From contig JAWZYV010013294.1 in assembly GCA_038373885.1 (NCBI GenBank), positions 56,722 through 120,721 of the forward strand: a stretch of 64,000 nucleotides of DNA. The letters run 5' to 3'. This stretch comes from Cheiracanthium punctorium. Lineage: Eukaryota > Arthropoda > Arachnida > Araneae > Cheiracanthiidae. Under the pieces are notes generated by a model. The model was not told the origin of the DNA. It searched no databases and worked only from the letters and a program-made list of their open reading frames with translations. Made by a program: the position numbers and the translations under genes. This document shows, piece by piece, positions 53,682 to 64,000 of this stretch. The first letter of the stretch is position 1, and each line of letters starts with the position of its first letter.

Positions 53682-55200
53682 CTAAATGGCAGAGGAAATC
53701 GCAAGAACGTTTAAGTTATTAGCATAGCAAATTGTTTCGACTATCAATGTTTTAATTCAACAGAAATTGTGCACTGTCTTTTAAAAACTTTAGTTTACTA
53801 TACCGTTGCGGTAAACCTTATCCAGGAAACAAAGAATAACACTAAAAATCTTAGATTTTTGTTTTGCCATTTTCCTGAAACTTCGGCTGCTGCAATTTGG
53901 AAATATATATGTATGTCTTAAGAAGACATGTCTACAGAATATGATGCCAAAGTGATGGTGATTGCAACACTGATGTACGTGTGCTTACCAGGGAGAGCCC
54001 CCATTTCTCATAAATAATTCTGAAGCACTTACGTACAAAATGATAATTTAGCTCCTGGTATACCAAATGACACTTCTCAGAAATAACATTAGAGACCGAT
54101 CGAAGAATTTTTTCTATTGTCCAAATTTCGTGGAAAATGTGATTTTGAACCTTTTTGGGGGAATTTTCATATCGTTTCTTGTAAAAGTCACTTTTTACTT
54201 AAAGTATTTTACAAATCAAATTAAAATATATGGTAAAATGCCAATGAAGAGTTGTGTTAGTCGATCATAACTTGGCGAAGGGTGACGTAAATCGGACCCA
54301 CATCTCGTCTGCACATAATTACTATTCAACTTAATGAAGAGACAAAATGGGTCTTAATGAATTTTCCAAACATCCACTTTTATAGGATGTTCCCAGAAGT
54401 AGTTCAGTAGTTCCAGTTGCCGTCAGATGGTTCATCTCCCTGAAGACTCCGGTCTAATATATTAATGGTGGGGAGAATTTGAGTTTGTGTTAAAGATCAG
54501 TAAGAAACATTGATATTAATGTCAGGTATTAGCAAAGAATAATTAAAAAGTCGCTAGGCTGCTTTTTATAACAAAGGGTTCTAGAGCAGGGCAAGCTTTA
54601 GATGTCATTAAAGTATTCACAAATTTTAAAATGTAAGAGCCAGAGAAAGAAAAGCTACAAAAGTCATTGTATGCCGAAATATTTCCGATTAAATTCATAA
54701 AATTATCGTCTCGTATTTTTACACTCTACTGCCGTTTAAAAAGTCTCTTCGTTTAGTTTTTGCTTGCAGAAATCTACGCACAGATTATTAAAGTTAATTT
54801 TTGTCATTCTGTTAAAATAGGATGTGAAAATGATACAAGTATACCACATGCGAGCCAACGTAATTCTACATTTATAAAGCTATGGCCACGCCTTAAAGAG
54901 CCTATTAAATTTTGTGAAGAGCGAAATATATAAACTAAATAATAAAATCTTATTTCTTTTATGGCTAATATGAAGTTCTTTAATTATCCTTTACGAAACA
55001 TTCTCTAGCAGTAATATCCATTTTGAAAATGAAAACTAATACATTCATACACTAAATCATTAATGCGGAAATTATTCTACAATTTTGTATTAAAGCAATA
55101 ACCATGTCTTTCGAACATATTTATAAACATTCTTAATGTGATGACTTTATATTCGCTAGATCGGGGTGACGATATGTGTGGGTTTCTTATTTTTTAAGTG
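53682..55200. other. Unique AT-rich DNA
   Basis: About 1.5 kb with no recognisable element or gene. Open frames are short and compositionally random. Confidence 0.55.
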
Positions 55201-55640
55201 GTTCTTATTGGTTCGTTGGGGTTTGACGGCGCATGATCCAGATAGGACATACTGCGGGAAACAAAAGAACGAAGAGGTACGACCAAGTACGATATATAAC
55301 ATAAAAGTACAAAAGCTAGAAACCACAACGGGTGAAATAAGAAAAGCAATGACGAATAACAGTAATTAAGCAGAAAAGAGGCATGTCTCATACCATTGGG
55401 GTTTCCCACCCAGATATCAGTCAAAATGAAGATCTTGCATCATATCGAAGAAACAAAACTCGCTGAAGGAAGCGCAACAAGTTTGGGTGTGGGATTTCGT
55501 CTAAAATGTAGCCAAGTCTAGAATGAGAGCAGTTATATTAAGTTCGATAAAATTTATCAAAAACAGTACAAACGGTTACGATAGGACGAGTGGGCAGGAG
55601 TACGGCAGTGATGTTAAACTGTGAAGTTAAACTCTGAAAC
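55201..55640 (-). pseudogene. Very old I-like LINE 3' end
   Basis: TTGGTTCGTTGGGGTTTGA at about 55209 is a decayed tail. It is followed by GGCGCATGATCCAGATAGGA (the GGCACAAGGTCCAGAAAGGA block), and a degenerate hairpin at about 55405-55425. The end of ORF2 (CAAGTCTAGAATGAGAGCAG at about 55515) is recognisable. Beyond 55640 the similarity fades. Confidence 0.65.
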
Positions 55641-56784
55641 GGCGCGGTTATGTATACATCATGCTCTAGGTTTGTGCAGTCGGTTATACTTAAGTGTAGC
55701 TACAATATTAATGCTACACCATGTTTGTAACTTTTTATACTTATCGGTATATAAAGGAACATTTAAAGCTTAAAAAGGCTTTTCTAAAATAAGATTATTT
55801 TGATGAAGGTTTTAATCTCAAGTTAAAAGAAAAATCTCAGAGCACCAAAATTAACTTTTTTTTTTTATGAACGATTACTCTTCATCGAAATTCCGAAATA
55901 ATCCTGCGACAAGCATTTTTTATAAAAATATTGTCATTTTGATACAATGAGCAATGCGTGCCTTTTACTCTATTATGTTGCATGAACGTTTATCAAAAGC
56001 AGCTATTTATAACAGAAGCGCAGTCATTTATATCCTACAGAAGAGCACAAGCTATACTCTTCATAATATTCTGCTGACCTCCAGACTCCCATCAATATCG
56101 AATAAGAAAAAAAGGGTGTTTGCAGTTATTTTTCTTGTTGAGTCGAGACTATCTTATGACAATAGGAAACGCTTTATAAAGTATCTAGTTGAAAAAAGAA
56201 ATTCTATACAAAACAAATTTATGCATTTAAACCTCATACACTTCAGCTTTTGTAAATTATAAATCATTCCGAACAGTGTTTTCCTTACTTTGGAAATTGG
56301 TTTACTGGATAACATTTACGCAAAATCTGGCAGTATTTTGTCGCTGTACATTCATGATGAAATAACCCGAAATATCTTATATGCGTAAGAGCAGAGTCAT
56401 TGACAGAATGAGATATATCCCTTCCGGAATTTTCGAATTGGTAAGCATAAGATTCAATGTAAAATTTCATAACTTTCCATTGATAACATTTTTTGAAATC
56501 TTGCGTGGGGAAGTGTAGAAATGAGAAACTAACAAAATCAAGTTTCCTTAAGCTGCGCTCAAAGGAATAGTCCATGTTTGCTTTTTTGCTTTTAATTATT
56601 GCGGTCGTAATTTTTATTCGATTTTGATACGGCTTGTTTTAAAATATTCCTTAGATTTTTCAAAAATAATTTTTAAAAAAGTTTTTTCTAGAAATTTAAT
56701 GGTACCATGTCCCCTTAAAATGCGAGAGTACAGCGATGAGGCACACTGGTGCAGGCTGTCCTAGCAGTCGGTATGAGCTAGGAC
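55641..56784. other. Unique AT-rich DNA
   Basis: No element or gene recognised. The short open frames on both strands have no known motifs. Confidence 0.5.
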
Positions 56785-59080
56785 TTCGAATGTTTAAATT
56801 CTTTTAGCATTTGTTGCGGATGTAAAGGTACAGCTAAAGTTAGAACCCTCCTATATATATAACCATGGACTACAATTATGGCCTACAACTTTTACATGAC
56901 CTACATATTCCGTATCCGGATGTATTCAATAGTGCCTGAAAAAGGACTGGATTATTTATACAGAAGAGAAATGTTCGGGTAGAAGGTGATACAGGAAATT
57001 TAAGCAAGAGTTTGGTGAATAGTGTCTGCAAAGTTTTTTTTTTGTGGATACCATTCGGTTTTTAATAGACGGGATATAAAGGGGTTATTGTAGATAAACA
57101 GGGTTCTTTTAGTTTTTGACCATAACTCCATACTAGAAGTAGATGTGGAAATCGAGAATCCTTGATTCTGAGCACACGGCCTCATTTTCTGTGCATATGC
57201 TCTAGCTTTTTTGAAAATAAGGTTTTCGGTGGTAGTGTATTGCCGCTTTCTGTAGCGTCTTTTCGGCTGGGGTACATTTATCGTTCTACCAGTTTTTGCG
57301 AAAGGTGATGCCAGACATTGAAGTGCTCCCATCAGCTGCTTTTATGAGAGATGTAGTATTAGTAACGACCTTGTCAATGCCACCTTAGGTGATATCCGAG
57401 TATAATGTAGACAGAGAGGTGACGGTTAGCCAGTCTGTTTTATATGGAATGTATCTAGAAAAGGTAAAAGCTATAATTGGCATCGTATACAACGGTGAGA
57501 GAAAAACCGAACGTGATCGCTATAGTGCAAACCACTCGAGACAAACATACTGTGGCAAGATTAAGGGGGGGGGAACAGACAGCAAGATCGACGGCATTGA
57601 AGGCTTTGCTGTGTGATGGAAATAAGCATTATCACCACATTTTTAAATGCAGCTCGAGAAGTCTATTATCAGTTGGCTCGATTCTTTAGTTTTCTTGTTT
57701 GTGCTATTGGTGTCCCACGAGGGACTGTGGGCGTTCATGTATCCAAGAGAGGCAGATGGAGACTGAATTAGCTGGATAAGATTGGCCGAATATCGCTGAA
57801 CAATGGTTTCTCGTTGGAAGGAAAATAAATGTTGCAAATTGTTCTGAGGTTTAAGATGATTGCATGCTTCAACTGCTTGGAGATTTGTGCTGAGACTGAC
57901 TGCTTGATAGAGATAATCATATTCTCTCCTCCGGAGGCCCCATTCTCAAAGCTTACAGCCTTTGCGAAAAATGGTATAGCTTCGGATTTTCGGATCAATT
58001 GTTTTGGAGGAATGTTTCCTGCAGAGCAAATCAAGCGTTATTATTATCTTTGAATGTTTAGAAGACAGTTTTTATTTATAAAGCCATGACAGTTCCATTA
58101 TAGTAACATGGCCAGAAAAAAGTGGGATTATGGTGGTTTCGTATGGTGCTAATAATTCCTTGAGAGTTATGTGGAAGTTTGGATTCTCAGTCTTATATTT
58201 GATCGTCTTACATGTCAGATTCTGAATGTGCTAACTTTACGAATCAGTCATCAATGTGCGGTTGTCGGTGAGCATTGTTTTTCTTTCGTGATGATTCTAT
58301 TTTTGTTATTTTTTCTGCAAGAACTGGATTTTGGTATTCGTGGTCCTGTTTGTGTACCATTGCCCTTTTGTATCTTTTTCTTAGCTTTCGAGATGCAATG
58401 GAGGATTTATATTGTGTAGTATTCGGCTGTTTTGTTTTTGAAATTGTTTAAATAGAGGAAGAAACTGATATAGATTTTAGTGGATCGGTTTGGATTGCTG
58501 TTGAAGCATTGGATTTTGTTGCTGGCTACGTTTGTACGACTTTGTAAGACTGGCTATGCTTGGGTGTGGGGGAGTCTCGTCCTACGGGATTCGGGATAAA
58601 ACAATATTTGTATAGCAAGAACTACCGTTTCCATATGAGAATAGGACCATTTCGGACATGAGCAGAATAAGATGATATTATTCAGTTTACGCATTTTGGT
58701 GGGAAAGATTACATTTCGCTGTCGTAAGCAGGGGTTACGCAATGAGCACGGGCTAAGGAACCACCACAGGCAACGTTAGCGTGACCAAATTTTTCCATTA
58801 AAAGCATTGATGGGGTTGGATATAAAAAGGTTTAACAGGACATGAGAGTCAGCTTTATTCAGAGACTGTAGTTTTGCCGATTGGACAGTTAATAGTATGG
58901 TGTCTACAACTTTATTATTCCTTCGGATAGTGATTCTGAGACTAGCTCAGACATTTTAAGGCGTAAATTCTCGCCCGAAGCTGAACAGTTCAAACTCTCG
59001 GCAGTGTATTGGATTGAGCTCAGAAATGATGCCTAGTGTGAGTTTTTATGGCAAAGCTTCTCTAGGCCTATCTGCCAAGG
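56785..59080 (-). pseudogene. E13: highly decayed I-like LINE (RT scrap, endonuclease, ORF1)
   Basis: An RT scrap lies at 56790-56850. The ORF2 linker (57332-57000) has TTENLIFKKARAYAQK and SMELWSKTKRT. The endonuclease (about 58110-57640) shows LGYMNAHSPSWD and decayed ALQETF; the ORF2 start is near 58107 (AACATGGCCAGAAA). ORF1 (58110-59050) has zinc-knuckle traces around 58680-58800. There are many indels throughout. E14 was inserted at 59081. Confidence 0.68.
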
Positions 59081-59566
59081 TTGGTTGGTTGGTGTTTATT
59101 GGCACAAGGTCCAAAAAGGACATGCTGCGCCAGACAAGGAGTTAAAATAATATCAGGATGTATTCCGATAAAAGGAACCACAAAACCGAGTAAAATCTAA
59201 ATTGTAAAGACTAAAAAGGAGAAAAGTAAAATTCAAAAGTGTTAAAAGTAGATAAAATGTGAAGCAAAGGAATCTGGATGGGGGCCCACATCCAGATACC
59301 AGTCAGACAGAAAGGGACACGTTACACTGAATAAAAAATATTGGTCCGCCTAAGAAAAGCAAATAGATTCCGATGTGGGGTTTCGCCCAGAATTTAGTCT
59401 AGTTTAGGATGAGAACAGTTAAAAAGTATTTGATAAAAGCTATTAAAAGCAGTGCACGACGTTAAAAGATGACGAATGGTGAGGTGAGTATGAGGGCACT
59501 CCGGGCAGTGAGGGCACTCCGGGCGGGTTCACCCAAAAGTAAGTGCTTATGAGTAATTCGAGTATG

Positions 59567-62500
59567 TCAGATGCGAAGACGTGCCAAGATGACATCTAGC
59601 CTGCGATAGGGATGAGACGACCAGTGTACGAGAGTTGGGCGAATAGAACGAAGTTTGTTCCCCGTTTCATTGTCCCATTTATCGACCCATATGCCATTTA
59701 CAATGCTAGAGATTCTGGATTTTATGTCACAGTAGGATGGAGTGCCGGTGTACGGGAGGGTCGCATGCTTGGCTAGTGTGTCCGCCTTTTCATTTCCCGG
59801 GATCCCGATGTGACTGGGTACCCAACAGAGGAGAACACTGTACCCATGGTTTATAAGTTGATCATACTTGAGTAAAACTTTATGCGTATAGTTATGTGTT
59901 AGGGAGCCGGATTTTGGATTTTCTAGAACACTAAGGGAGTCAGAGTAGATGATAAAATTCTTTGTGTTCGTTCTCGAGATGTACAGAAGGCTTTCGTATA
60001 TGGCAAGTAATTCGGCAGTAAAGATTGAGCAAAAGGGAGGTAGAGTATAGCTACCAGTATGATTTTTACCCACGAACGCAAAACCGACGTGATTCCCAGT
60101 TTTGGAGCCATCAGTGTATAGTTTTTCATATTTTTCATATTTGTTGTTGTGATCAGAGAACAACTGTTGGTAGACTTTAGGATCAGTATCCTGCTTTGCA
60201 AAGCCTTCGAAAGGTTGTAGGTAAGGTATCTGCGATATGTTCCATGGTGGGATATCATGAAAAGAGCATATAGAGACTTTTACATCCTCCAATTGGGTAC
60301 CGACAAGACTCCTACGAATCCTTAACCCAAAGGGGGGAGTACAGATAGAACGATTTGCATAAAAACGGTCAAGATGACTATCAATAAAAGAATTCCTTAA
60401 TGGATGTGAAGGATGAGAAAGAATACGAAAGTATGTGTTTAATGAGAGATAATGACGGGTGAGGGAGAGAGGTGGCTCGTGGCAGGTGACGTAAAGACTA
60501 TGTACAGGTGATGTTCTAAAAGCACCAGAGCAAATGCGGAGTGCAGTATGCTGCACAGGGTCAAGTTTTTTTAACACTGATTTGCAAGCTGACCCATACG
60601 CGCAACTTGCATAGTCCATTTTTGAACGTATGACAGCACGATAAATCCGTAACAGAGCGTCACGGTCAGACCCCAAGAGGTGTTGGTTAAAACTTTTAAA
60701 ATATTAAGCTTTTACTCGCATTTACTGCGAATGTCAGAAATATGATTAGCAAAAGTCAGTTTTTTGTCGAAATTTAATCCTAAAAAATTGACAGAGTCCT
60801 TCACAACAATGTCAATTTTTTAGGATTAAATTTCGACAAAAGACTAACTTTTGCTTATCATATTTCTGACATTCGCAGTAAATGTTTCATTGTAATCAGT
60901 GTCGCAATAAATGTTGTCGCATTAAATGTTTCATCAATGAGTCCTTCACAACAATGTTATTATGACCCAGATAAAGTTCTGGGTCGGGGTGGATCCCGCG
61001 TTTCCGGCAAAAATGGGTGCATACGGTTTTTTTCAGCAGAGATAGTGAAACCATTTGTGTCACACCATTTTAAGATGCGGTTTATGGCATTTTGAAGCTG
61101 CCGTTCGATGAGGCGCATATCTTTCCCCTGGCAGGAGATTTGAAGGTCGTCGACATAAAGGCTGCCGTAGACTGTGCGTGGCAGTTGTCTAAGGATATTA
61201 TTGATTTTAATTGAGAAGAGGGTGACGCTAAGTACGGAGCCCTGAGGGACATCCTCGTCTTGGATGAAATTATCAGATAGAGTACCATTGATGCTGACAC
61301 GGAAGTTTCTGAGGGATAAAAAGTTTTTTATAAAAGTTGGTAGATTGCCTCGAAAGCCTATATTATAGAGGTCTTGGAGTATGTCATACGTCCATGTGCG
61401 GTCATATGCCTTTTCAATGTTAAAAAAAACGGACACTAGGTGATTCTTTCTATGGAAGGCATTCCGAATTTGCATCTCTGGATTTAAAATATTGTCAATT
61501 GTGGACCTGCCTTTGCGGAAGCCACTTTGGGGACCATATACATCCCTTTCAGTCTCTAGAATGTACACAAGGCGAGCATTAACCATTTTTTCCATTAGTT
61601 TGCACAGACAACTAGTAAGGGCTATGGGACGGTAATTACTAGGATTAGAAGTATCTTTCCCAGGTTTAGGAAAAGGAACAACTATTGCATTTCTCCAGGA
61701 GTAAGGAAAGGTTTGTTCATTCCAGATTCTATTGTGTATAATTGCAGGAGGATTTGTAAGGAGTCATGGGACAAGTGTTTCAGCATTTTGTAAGTAATAC
61801 CATCAGGACCAGGAGCGGTATTGGAGGCCTGCCTTAAGTATTTGGTGAGTTCACTGATGGTAAAATTACTATTGTAAGAAAAATGGGAGGAGGTTTTAAA
61901 TTTTATTTTTTTTTTGTTCGGACTGTTGTTTATATGACAGAAAAGTATTTGAGAAGGAAGTACTGTAGGAGATAGAGGCAAGTGTCTGACCGATAATGTT
62001 TGTTATTTCTTTTTTTTTTTGCGAAATAATATTATTGTTTACAGACAGAGAGGATATTGAAGGATTATTATAGATTCCCATGGCTCTTTTAGTTTTTGTC
62101 CATAGCTCCTTACTAGAGGTACTGGGCGTTATGCTAGAGACATATTTTATCCTCGATTCCCTTTGACATTGCCGCCTTATTTTTCTTGCTTTAGCTTTCT
62201 TCTAAGCTTTAGCTTTTTTAAAGAGAACTAGATTTTTTGTCGTGGGGTATCGCCGGAAGACGCTCCAGGCTTTCTGCTGCTGTTTTTTTGCTAGAGTACA
62301 GGTTTCATTCCACCACGGTTTTTTATTGTGCCGATGTTTCATGCCCGATTTAGGAATGTTGGCATCTGCTGCCTTGATAATAAGGGAGGTGACTTTGTCA
62401 ACGACCTCATCAATGGAACCTACAAGACTCTTTGAGGATATATTGGATAAATGGGTGAAGGTGGGCCAATCTGCCTTTTCATAATTATATCTTGGAGTGG

Positions 62501-62950
62501 TACAGTTGTCTTTCCGATTATAGTAAAGAGGTGAGAGGAAAATCGGAAAGTGATCACTGTTATGTAGATCGTTAGAGACTGAAAAGTTATATAATGGGAG
62601 GATAGATGGAGAGCAAATGGCGAGGTCTATGGCATGGAAAGATTTGGTTGGGTGGTGGAAATAGGTGTTATCACCGTTATTCATAACGCAAAGAGAGAAG
62701 TCGGTTAACAGTTGTTTTATGAGATGGACCCTATTGTTTGTGTCTTTGCTGCCCCACAAGGAACTATGGCCATTCATTTCCCCTAGAAGGAGAAAGGGGG
62801 GAGGAAGTTGTTGTATAAGACTATTGAGGGAGGTTCGGCTGATGGTTTCGCTTGGTGGCTGGTATATGCTGCAGACTGTTGTGAGTTGTTTTAATTGAAT
62901 ACGAGTGGCAACTGCTTGCAGGTTAGTGTTAAGATTGAGCTTAGTGTGAG
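59567..62950 (-). pseudogene. E14 ORF2: endonuclease, RT, RNase H, many breaks
   Basis: Endonuclease (62950-62202): LLGEMNGHSSLWGS (GDMN is GEMN) and NDLHNSDHFPIFL. The linker has shifts near 62205 and 62010. RT N-terminal part (61981-61682), then 61595-60960: SGFRKGRSTIDN, FFNIEKAYDRTW (motif A Asp changed to Asn) and LYVDDLQIS. The snap-back insertion lies at 60719-60956. RT C-terminal part and RNase H (60676-59567) are open: LYTDGSKTG, ELLAIYES, YSDSLSVL, NEKADTLA. A small duplication of GAGGGCACTCCGG at about 59490-59516 lies in the C-terminal part. Confidence 0.84.
60719..60956. repeat. Snap-back inverted repeat with filler in E14 RT
   Basis: Left arm 60719-60790, loop 60791-60812, right arm 60813-60884, then about 57 bases of the same filler as in E11 and the repeated CTTCACAACAATG. 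The breakpoints are the same as in E11 (39327-39560). Confidence 0.88.
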
Positions 62951-64000
62951 TAACTATGACTCTCTTAAGTTCCATTTTTACGTCCGCGAGGAAACGTAGG
63001 AAATTTGAATTTTCTCAGATGCAGAGGCTTTATAAGCTAAATCGTCAGGCCGCGTTTAGGTCGATTTTCTCCGAGAATTCGGTATCAGAAGAGGCCGTAG
63101 CTGAGGAGGTTTTTGGGTTCTGGAGATGCTTATTAACAAAAACAAATTACCAGTCTGAAGCCTGGGATAATACATTAGACCATGTTCTAGAGACGAATTT
63201 GTGTTTGTCTCTCCGGATGAGGTCGCTGCAAATAAAATGGAGATGAGGACGGCGGCAGGGCCTGACGGTATTAGGGCTTGGTCTCTTGAAAATACATTGA
63301 CACGATTCAGGGCGAAGCTCTTTACGTGCTTTTTGATCCTAGGTTGGGCCCCCTCGTTTTTGGTTGACTGCCGTACCATCTTTATCCCAAAAGGCAAGGC
63401 GGTAAGGTCCCCTTCTGCTTTCAGGCCAATTTCTATTTGCTCTGTTATTCTACGGCAGATGCATAAAATCTTAGCCAGCAGGATCCAGGGCTGTTGGTCG
63501 CCTGACCCGGACCAATATGGGTTCCAACCTATTGACGGGGTTAGCAAAGGGATACAATTGTTAGATGGCTTGCTCAGGTCTACGCAACAGAATATTAAAC
63601 CCCTGGTTGTTGCTGTTTTGGACCTCGAAAAAGCGTTTGATTCAGTGGACCACCCAGAAATTTTTAGGCGTCTCCATGAGTTTGGAGTTTCGCCGTGGTT
63701 CTGTAGATATTTAAAGTTCGTGTACTCGACTGGCCGATGCTTTTTGACATTTCAGGGTAGTATTTGTGACCCGTTTGTACCAACAAGGGGGGTTCGCCAA
63801 GGCGACCCCTTGTCTCCTGTTTTATTTCTGTTGGTATTTGACTCAGTTTTAAAGGCGGTCCCCCTCGATGCGGGTGTCCAGTTAGGCGTTAGACAGGTTC
63901 GGCATATTGCCTATGCAGATGATCTCATCTCCTCGTGGACAGAAATGTCAATGGGTTGAATAGATCTCTTGAGTTTTATTCTACCTGTCCTCGCGAGGTG
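62951..64000 (+). mobile_element. R2-like LINE, 5'-truncated, runs off the window
   Basis: This is on the opposite strand to the I-like family, entering the endonuclease gene of E14. It begins inside the protein, upstream of the RT, so it lacks the N-terminal zinc-finger and Myb region of R2 proteins. That is the 5' truncation usual in LINEs. The 3' end and any target duplication are beyond 64000. Confidence 0.75.
62956..64000 (+). pseudogene. R2-like reverse transcriptase, partial, two frameshifts
   Basis: The first frame (62956 to about 63195) is the linker before RT (KLNRQAAFRSIFSENSV, EEVFGFW). The frame shifts near 63195. RT (63201-63957) then has AAGPDGIRAWSL, FIPKGK, FRPISICSV, VAVLDLEKAFDSVDH (motif A), TRGVRQGDPLSPVLF (motif B) and IAYADDLISS (motif C, YADD, about 63907-63925). 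A second shift near 63945 moves the reading to NGLNRSLEFYSTCPREV. The combination AAGPDG, GVRQGDPLSP and AYADDL fits the R2 group better than the I-like family in this window (YVDD). The closest clade (R2, NeSL, R4 or Hero) cannot be fixed by eye. Confidence 0.78.

Larger units (their letters stand above)
59081..62950 (-). mobile_element. E14: I-like LINE cut by an R2-like element
   Basis: It has a TTGG tail (59081-59093), a 3' UTR of the GGAGTTAAAAT type with the hairpin at about 59271-59300, RNase H, RT and most of the endonuclease. Sequence identity with E11 ends at about 62950, where an R2-like coding sequence begins on the other strand. ORF1 and the 5' UTR are not in the window. Confidence 0.87.

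Noticed and set aside
54067..54270. Open frame in the unique region right of E9
   Set aside because: It is short, AT-driven and has no motif or similarity I can name.

Overview
The window is eukaryotic, AT-rich repeat DNA, most likely from an arthropod and probably an arachnid. That is inferred from the mix of element families, not from any host gene. I see no convincing host protein gene, tRNA or rRNA. Most of the 64 kb is a nest of one non-LTR retrotransposon family resembling the I group of LINEs: ORF1 has three zinc knuckles, ORF2 runs endonuclease, reverse transcriptase, RNase H. I label the copies E1 to E14. All lie on the minus strand, so each 5' end is at the higher coordinate. A typical 5' end reads on the plus strand as ...CCCCTGAGGGG, and each 3' end is a (TTGG)n run, which is (CCAA)n in element sense.

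Layout. E1 (1-1811) lies inside E2 (1812-6229). Unique DNA follows, then E3 (7205-12966), a nearly intact full-length copy with a target duplication. From 13.3 to 17.0 kb there is a decayed plus-strand LINE fragment, a broken Tc1-like transposon and the old remnant E4. E5 (17.0-25.9 kb) carries a complete LTR retrotransposon at 18851-24376. E6 starts at 25951 and carries E7 (26306-29834) and a hAT-type MITE (30791-31202); its 5' end is at 35149. E8 and E9 follow. E9 is split by a composite unit E10+E11 (37225-43518) and by E12 plus a short extension (44191-50497). E12 itself carries a piggyBac-type MITE (47866-48354). E9 ends at 53681. From 53.7 to 59.1 kb there is unique DNA with two very old family remnants. 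E14 (59081 to about 62950) is cut by a 5'-truncated R2-like element on the plus strand that runs off the window.

Main points. (1) The LTR retrotransposon has a Ty3/gypsy-type polymerase, but integrase lies upstream of reverse transcriptase, the order of Ty1/copia and of the Gmr1 lineage. (2) Two LINE insertions are chimeras of two templates inside a single target duplication, as expected if reverse transcriptase jumped between RNAs. (3) The LINE family has a 5'-terminal hairpin pair with covariation between subfamilies, a conserved 3'-UTR hairpin, a tetranucleotide tail, and an ORF2 start two nucleotides after the ORF1 stop. (4) Two copies share the same snap-back inversion in their RT gene. 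Almost all ORF2 copies are broken; three ORF1 copies (E2, E3, E11) look intact.
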